In this document: piece after piece, positions 59,616-64,000 of the stretch
Layout: every line of letters starts with the position of its first letter
Position numbering within the stretch: the stretch's first letter is position 1
Origin: Gemmatimonadota bacterium
GTDB taxonomy: Bacteria; Gemmatimonadota; Gemmatimonadetes; Longimicrobiales; Gaopeijiaceae
Length of the DNA stretch: 64,000 nucleotides
Reading direction: 5' to 3'
NCBI GenBank assembly: GCA_022823145.1
Contig: JAJDXS010000004.1
Span: 124,001-188,000, forward strand
The notes under the pieces: generated by a model
Database searches by the model: none
The model's input: the letters and a program-made list of their open reading frames with translations, nothing else
What the model was told of the DNA's origin: nothing
Program-made: the position numbers and the translations under genes

Positions 59616-60490
59616 AGGTGGCACTGCCACGCGGATGGAGCGTTTCAGCTGGAACGTTCCCCCGGGCTGGAGCCGCAGCCACGCTCGGGATCGCCGCCGC
59701 GACGACCGTGGCGACCCTTTCCCTCGCAGCCGGGAACGGTTCCACCACCGACGCTGAAGCACTCGGTGCCGCGCCGGAGCCGTCGCTCTCCTCCCGACCC
59801 CCTCAGGTCTTCCTCAACGTCCCCTACGACGCCACGTACACCTTCGTCCGCGTGCGCTTCAACGGCTTTCGCGGCAGGGGCTTCGGACGGGGATTCGGGC
59901 GCGGCGGCGGACCGGGGTGGGCGCACGACTATCCGTACGCCGACCAGAATTTCATCAAGATCCTGGACGAGGTGACGCTGCTGGGGCCCAACACCGAGGG
60001 CACCAACATCATCGACGCCGACGATCCCGAGCTGCACCGGTACCCGATCGCGTACGTCTCCGAGCCGGGGGAATGGGCGCCGACGCAGGAGGAAGTCGAC
60101 AACGTTGCGGACTACCTGCTTAAGGGCGGGTTCCTGATCCTCGACGACTTCCGGAGCGACCGGGAGTGGCGCAACGTGGAGGCGATCTTCAACGCGATCC
60201 TGCCGGGCCACCGCTTCCGGTTGCTGGAGCTCGAGGAGCCGGTCTTCAACTCCTTCTTCCAGATCGAGACGCTGGATCTGCCGCCGCCCACCTTCGGGCA
60301 GTATCGTCCCCTGTTTCTGGGGCTCCACGAGGGTGACGACCCCGAGGGACGCCTGATGGTGGTCGCCAACTTCAACAACGACATCGGTGACTACTGGGAG
60401 TACTCGGACCTGGGGTATTTTCCTATCGACCTGTCTAACGAAGCCTATAAGTTCGGTGTCAACTACGTGATCTACGCGCTGAACCGGTAA
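59612..60490 (+). CDS. DUF4159 exported protein (second copy)
   Basis: This 292-aa protein starts at GTG 59612 (GTGA overlap with the TPR gene). A signal-like hydrophobic segment (about residues 20-40) and a Gly/Arg/Phe-rich stretch (GFRGRGFGRGFGRGGG) precede the DUF4159 core: WAHDYPYADQNFIKILDEVT, YPIAYVSEPGEWAPT, VADYLLKGGFLILDDF and GVNYVIYALNR. It is clearly paralogous to the protein at 51774-52724 and ends 34 bp before moxR. Confidence 0.88.
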   Translation: MKVALPRGWSVSAGTFPRAGAAATLGIAAATTVATLSLAAGNGSTTDAEALGAAPEPSLSSRPPQVFLNVPYDATYTFVRVRFNGFRGRGFGRGFGRGGGPGWAHDYPYADQNFIKILDEVTLLGPNTEGTNIIDADDPELHRYPIAYVSEPGEWAPTQEEVDNVADYLLKGGFLILDDFRSDREWRNVEAIFNAILPGHRFRLLELEEPVFNSFFQIETLDLPPPTFGQYRPLFLGLHEGDDPEGRLMVVANFNNDIGDYWEYSDLGYFPIDLSNEAYKFGVNYVIYALNR

Positions 60491-60524
60491 GCGCCGGCGA
60501 GGACCGGCGAGAAGAGGTGAAAAC

Positions 60525-61559
60525 TTGGCCACGCAAACCCTGACTTCCCCCCAAACCGAACCCGTCGCCGACGTCGCCCTCGCCGAGAGCATCCAGGAGG
60601 GGCGCGAGAAGATTCTCTCCGAGGTCCGCAAGATCATCATCGGGCAGGACGAGGCCGTCGAGCACGTCCTGCTGACGCTCCTGGTGGGCGGCAACAGCCT
60701 GATCGTGGGGGTGCCCGGCCTCGCCAAGACGCTGCTGATCCACTCGATCGCGCAGGTGCTGGACCTGGATTTCTCGCGCATTCAGTTCACGCCGGACCTG
60801 ATGCCGTCGGACATCACCGGGACCGACATCATCCAGCAGCGCGAGGACGGGAGCCGCGGCCTGGAGTTCGCGCCCGGGCCGATCTTCGCGAACGTGGTGC
60901 TCGCCGACGAGATCAACCGCACGCCGCCGAAGACGCAGGCCGCGCTGCTCGAGGCGATGCAGGAGCACCGGGTCACCGTGCAGGCCAACACCTACGAACT
61001 GGATCCGCCCTTCTACGTCTTCGCGACCCAGAACCCGATCGAGCTCGAAGGCACCTACCCGCTGCCCGAGGCCCAGCTGGACCGCTTCATGTTCCACATC
61101 CGCATGGAGCACCTCGAGGAGGAAGAGGAGATGGAGGTGGTGCGCGAGACCACCGACGAGGTCGAGCCCGAGCTGAATCCGGTCGTGTCGCGGGCGGACA
61201 TGATCGCCTTTCAGGACCTGGTGCGCCGGGTGCCGGTGGCCGAGCCGGTCATGCGGTACGCGGTGAACCTGGTGCGGGCGAGCCGGCCGAACCCGAACGG
61301 AAGCCTCGGCTTCGTGAAGAAGTGGGTTGCGCACGGGGCGAGCGTACGCGCGGCGCAGTACCTGATCCTGGGAGGCAAGGCGCGCGCGCTCACGCAGGGG
61401 CGGCTGACCGTGAGCTTCGATGACATCCGCGAGCTGGCGGCGCCGGTGATGCGGCACCGCATCATCACGAACTTCCACGCCGAGTCGGAGGGACGCACCA
61501 CCGACGAGCTGGTGGACATGCTGCTGAAATCGGTGGCGGTTCCGAAGTCGGGGATGTAG
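60525..61559 (+). CDS. moxR: MoxR-family AAA+ ATPase
   Basis: This 344-aa protein starts at TTG 60525 with AGAGGTG upstream. Walker A is GVPGLAKT (residues 62-69) and Walker B is VVLADEINR (about 124-132). TPPKTQAALLEAMQEHRVTV and FATQNPIELEGTYPLPEAQLDRF are the MoxR hallmarks. It acts as a chaperone-like ATPase that activates or assembles vWA proteins, here the DUF58 and BatA products downstream. It is complete. Confidence 0.95.
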   Translation: MATQTLTSPQTEPVADVALAESIQEGREKILSEVRKIIIGQDEAVEHVLLTLLVGGNSLIVGVPGLAKTLLIHSIAQVLDLDFSRIQFTPDLMPSDITGTDIIQQREDGSRGLEFAPGPIFANVVLADEINRTPPKTQAALLEAMQEHRVTVQANTYELDPPFYVFATQNPIELEGTYPLPEAQLDRFMFHIRMEHLEEEEEMEVVRETTDEVEPELNPVVSRADMIAFQDLVRRVPVAEPVMRYAVNLVRASRPNPNGSLGFVKKWVAHGASVRAAQYLILGGKARALTQGRLTVSFDDIRELAAPVMRHRIITNFHAESEGRTTDELVDMLLKSVAVPKSGM

Positions 61560-61568
61560 GGGCGCCGG

Positions 61569-62519
61569 ATGGCGACCTCCTCGCCAGCCGCGCGCGCGTC
61601 GTTTCTCGACCCCGTCATCCTGGCGAGGATCGACAACCTGCAGTTGCTTGCGCGCACCGTCGTGGAGGGATTCATGCAGGGGATCCACCGCTCGCCGTTC
61701 CTGGGGGTCAGCATGGACTTCGCCGAGCATCGTCCCTACATGCCGGGCGACGACATCCGCAGGATCGACTGGCGGCTCTACGCCCGCACCGACCGCTTCT
61801 ACATCAAGCAGTTCGAAGCCGAGACCAACGCCGACGTGGCTTTTCTCCTGGACACCTCGGCTTCGATGGGATACGGGTCCGGCGATATCACCAAGCTCGA
61901 CTACGGCCGCTTTCTGACCGCGAGCCTGGCCTGGTTCTCGGCCGGGCAGAAGGACCGGGTCGGGCTCTATGCGTTCGACAGCGACGTGGTGGAGCACGTG
62001 CGACCCTCGGTGGCGCACCTCGAAAAGGTGCTGCACGCGGTGGCGCGGGTCAGGGCGCAGCGGGAAGGCGGCTGGGACCGGCCGCTGGACCGGGTGGGGA
62101 GCACCTTCCGCCGCCGCGGGATCCTGGTGGTGGTGTCGGACTTCTACCACGACCCCGACGAAATCTCGGAGAGGCTGGGCTTCTTCCGGGCCCAGGGACA
62201 CGACGTGGTGGCCTTCCACATCCTGGATCCCGCCGAGATCGACTTCCCGTTCGTGCAGGCCGCCAACTTCCAGGACCTGGAGACGCGGGAACTGCTTCCG
62301 GTGAAGCCCGAAAAGCTGGTCGGCGCGTACCGGAAGCAGGTAGGGGCGCATATCGACGCGCTCGGCAAGCTGTTCGGCAAACAGCAGGTCGACTACGTGC
62401 TCCTGAACTCGGCCGAGCCGCTGGACGAGGCGCTTTACGCGTACCTCGTGTTCCGGCAGCACCGGCGCGGCGGTTCCGACCCGGCGCGGATGGCGCTGGG
62501 CGGGAGCGTGGGCGGATAG
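61569..62519 (+). CDS. DUF58 protein (vWA-like, MoxR partner)
   Basis: This 316-aa protein starts at ATG 61569, 9 bp after moxR. It shows RTVVEGFMQGIHRSPFLGVSMDFAEHRPYMPGDDIRRIDWRLYART split over the DUF58 core, then a metal-site loop FLLDTSASMGYG (DxSxS) and ILVVVSDFYHDPDEI. Soluble members interact with MoxR ATPases at the membrane. Length is standard. It is followed 7 bp later by batA. Confidence 0.93.
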   Translation: MATSSPAARASFLDPVILARIDNLQLLARTVVEGFMQGIHRSPFLGVSMDFAEHRPYMPGDDIRRIDWRLYARTDRFYIKQFEAETNADVAFLLDTSASMGYGSGDITKLDYGRFLTASLAWFSAGQKDRVGLYAFDSDVVEHVRPSVAHLEKVLHAVARVRAQREGGWDRPLDRVGSTFRRRGILVVVSDFYHDPDEISERLGFFRAQGHDVVAFHILDPAEIDFPFVQAANFQDLETRELLPVKPEKLVGAYRKQVGAHIDALGKLFGKQQVDYVLLNSAEPLDEALYAYLVFRQHRRGGSDPARMALGGSVGG

Positions 62520-62526
62520 GCAGGCC

Positions 62527-64000
62527 GTGAGCTTCCTGGCCCCGCTGTTTCTGATCGCCCTTGCCGGTCTCGTGGGTCCGATCCTGCTGCACCTGACCCG
62601 GCAGGAGCGCGGCCGGCCGATCCGGTTCCCCTCGCTGATGTTCCTGGAGAAGATCCCGTTTCAGGAGAAGTCGCGGCGTCGGATCCGCCACTGGGTGCTG
62701 CTGATCATGAGGCTGGCGGCGCTGGCGCTCGTGATCGCGGCCTTTGCACGCCCCTTCGTGCGTGGTGGCCGCCTTGCGTCGGTGGGGGGGCCCGCGGCCG
62801 AGGAGGTGGTCGTCATGCTCGACCGCTCCTGGTCGATGGAGATGGGTGAAAACTGGGAAGAGGCGGTGTCCCGTGCACGCTCGGTGGTGAGTGCGCTGAG
62901 GCCCCGCGACAGGGCGTCGCTCATCGTCTTCTCCGAGACACCGGCGCTGCTGCACCGCTCGATCGGCGAGCCCGCGCGGATCCTCGCCGCCCTCGATACC
63001 CTCACAACCACCTCCCTCGCGACGCGCCTCGCACCGGCGGTGAAGCTGGCCGCGTCCACGCTGGCCGCGTCGAACCTGTCCCGGCAGCGGGTCGTGCTGA
63101 TCAGCGACTTCCAGCGCACGGGGTGGCGGCCCGACCCCGACGCGACGCTGCCCGAGGGTGTGGTCGTCGAGAGCGTGGTGATCGGTGGCGACGAGGGGGC
63201 GAATCTCGCGCTGGCCGACCTGGAACTGGGGCGGCAGGGCGCGGGGGGCCGGGAGCGGGTGACCGTGGGGGCGCGGCTGGTGAACACGGATGAGAACGCG
63301 GTGACCGCCGATGTCGTGCTGTCGATCGACGAAACCGAGATCGAGACCGCTACCGTGACGGTGCCGGGCGGCGGCGCGGCGCCGGTGAGCTTCGAGCCGT
63401 TCACCCTGACCGCGCAGTTCACGCATGGCGAGTTGCGGGTCGCGGACCCGTTGGACGGCGGGCTGGAGCAGGACAACACGCTCCACTTCGTGGCTTCGCC
63501 GGGGGGTGACCTCGACGTGGTCGTCGTCGATCCGCTGGGCACGGGCGACTCGAATCTGCACCTGCGCGGCGCGCTCGGGATCGCGGAAGGGGCGGGCTTT
63601 GCGGCGCGCGTGGTGGGAAGCGTCCCGGACGAAGAAGTGCTGGCGGGCACCCAGGTGGTCATCCTCAACGGCGGCGCCTTCCCCGGCGGATCTGCGGGCG
63701 ACCGGCTGCGCGCGTTCGTCGATGGCGGCGGCGGGCTCCTGTTCGTGCTCGGCGAGCGCTCCTCGGTGCCGTCGGTGCACGCCGAGTTCCTGCCGGCGAC
63801 CATCGGGAATGTCGTCGAAGGGGACGGCGAGAGGCGTCTCGGCTACGTGGACTACGATCACGCCATCTACGAGGCGTTTCGTGGACCCCGCTCCGGCGAC
63901 TTCTCGCAGGCCTCCTTCTACCGTACGCGCGCACTGATCGAAACCGACGGCCAGGTCCTGGCCCGCTTTGACGACGGCTCTCCCGCGCTCGTCGAGGGTC
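62527..64000 (+). CDS. BatA-like membrane vWA protein (partial, 3' end outside window)
   Basis: It starts at GTG 62527; the frame stays open to the window edge (about 491 codons). It opens with MSFLAPLFLIALAGLVGPI, LLHLTRQERGRPIRFPSLMFL, then a second helix (LLIMRLAALALVIAAFARP). A vWA domain follows with the MIDAS loop VVVMLDRSWSMEMG, TTTSLATRLAPAVKLAAS and VVLISDFQRTGW. A CARDB-like beta domain and an amidotransferase-like region (VVILNGGAFPGG, LRAFVDGGGGLLFVLG) complete the visible part. The order matches the BatA family (N-terminal TM pair, vWA, long periplasmic tail). Confidence 0.9.
   Translation, partial: MSFLAPLFLIALAGLVGPILLHLTRQERGRPIRFPSLMFLEKIPFQEKSRRRIRHWVLLIMRLAALALVIAAFARPFVRGGRLASVGGPAAEEVVVMLDRSWSMEMGENWEEAVSRARSVVSALRPRDRASLIVFSETPALLHRSIGEPARILAALDTLTTTSLATRLAPAVKLAASTLAASNLSRQRVVLISDFQRTGWRPDPDATLPEGVVVESVVIGGDEGANLALADLELGRQGAGGRERVTVGARLVNTDENAVTADVVLSIDETEIETATVTVPGGGAAPVSFEPFTLTAQFTHGELRVADPLDGGLEQDNTLHFVASPGGDLDVVVVDPLGTGDSNLHLRGALGIAEGAGFAARVVGSVPDEEVLAGTQVVILNGGAFPGGSAGDRLRAFVDGGGGLLFVLGERSSVPSVHAEFLPATIGNVVEGDGERRLGYVDYDHAIYEAFRGPRSGDFSQASFYRTRALIETDGQVLARFDDGSPALVEG

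Noticed and set aside
1..64000. CRISPR array, rRNA operon, tRNA or complete insertion sequence
   Set aside because: No regularly spaced 25-40-bp repeats, no rRNA-like sequence, no foldable tRNA and no intact transposase were found on reading both strands.

Overview
The window is GC-rich, densely coded bacterial DNA from a Gram-negative-type cell: there are outer-membrane beta-barrels, many lipoproteins and Tat signals. DUF4159/MoxR/DUF58/BatA genes, GEGPGE-type six-bladed beta-propellers, a DUF5916 barrel, carboxypeptidase-regulatory proteins, S9 peptidases and sodium:solute symporters together suggest a Gemmatimonadota-like organism. That placement is inferred from gene content; no rRNA, tRNA or other taxonomic marker is present.

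Layout. 1-0.7 kb: a partial AlbA_2/Schlafen-type gene running off the left edge. 0.9-8.8 kb: an SDR-creatininase fusion faces a minus-strand run of a GYD protein, a double creatininase-like protein, an exported flavin amine oxidase, a barrel-like protein and a symporter with a small membrane partner. 8.9-11.6 kb: a DUF4143 ATPase with an AT-rich, apparently leaderless promoter, an exported NTF2-like protein and a VapBC-type toxin-antitoxin pair. 11.6-16.4 kb (minus): two SLC13/RCK permeases and a single-cysteine redoxin. 16.6-23.9 kb: an accessory-looking island holding two exported cysteine-rich peptides, a CxxC lipoprotein overlapping one of them, an ECF sigma/anti-sigma pair, a beta-propeller, a carboxypeptidase-regulatory protein, a truncated P63C gene and a likely IS21 scrap. 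Its right half is visibly less GC-rich than its flanks.

24-31 kb: a MerR/TipAS regulator with a textbook operator, a 39-residue membrane peptide, a symporter, a methyltransferase, a second beta-propeller and an S9 peptidase. 31-38.8 kb: a DEAD-box helicase, a probable protein-deglycation pair (LMW phosphatase + fructosamine-kinase homologue), an O-methyltransferase, an aminotransferase, a DsbA-like protein and a DEAD-box pseudo-helicase that keeps its DbpA RNA-binding domain. 38.9-51.6 kb: a DUF5916 barrel, a PorV-like barrel, a lipid-anchored metzincin with an alpha/beta hydrolase, an APC-EIIA-RCK permease fusion, DUF72, a frameshifted surE and MsrPQ.

51.8-64 kb: a long Bat-type operon (DUF4159, vWA protein, pseudo-caspase, TPR/MA-peptidase, DUF4159, MoxR, DUF58, BatA) running off the right edge and split by an opposing AbrB/PIN toxin-antitoxin module. 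An 8-bp word is repeated three times at exactly 31-bp spacing beside that module.

The most promising candidate for an undescribed system is the 15.8-23.9 kb island, where two different exported Cys-rich peptides each sit beside an exported thioredoxin-like protein. Many neighbouring genes overlap at ATGA, GTGA or TTGA junctions, so translational coupling is common. Start codons of several TTG/GTG genes are uncertain and marked as such.
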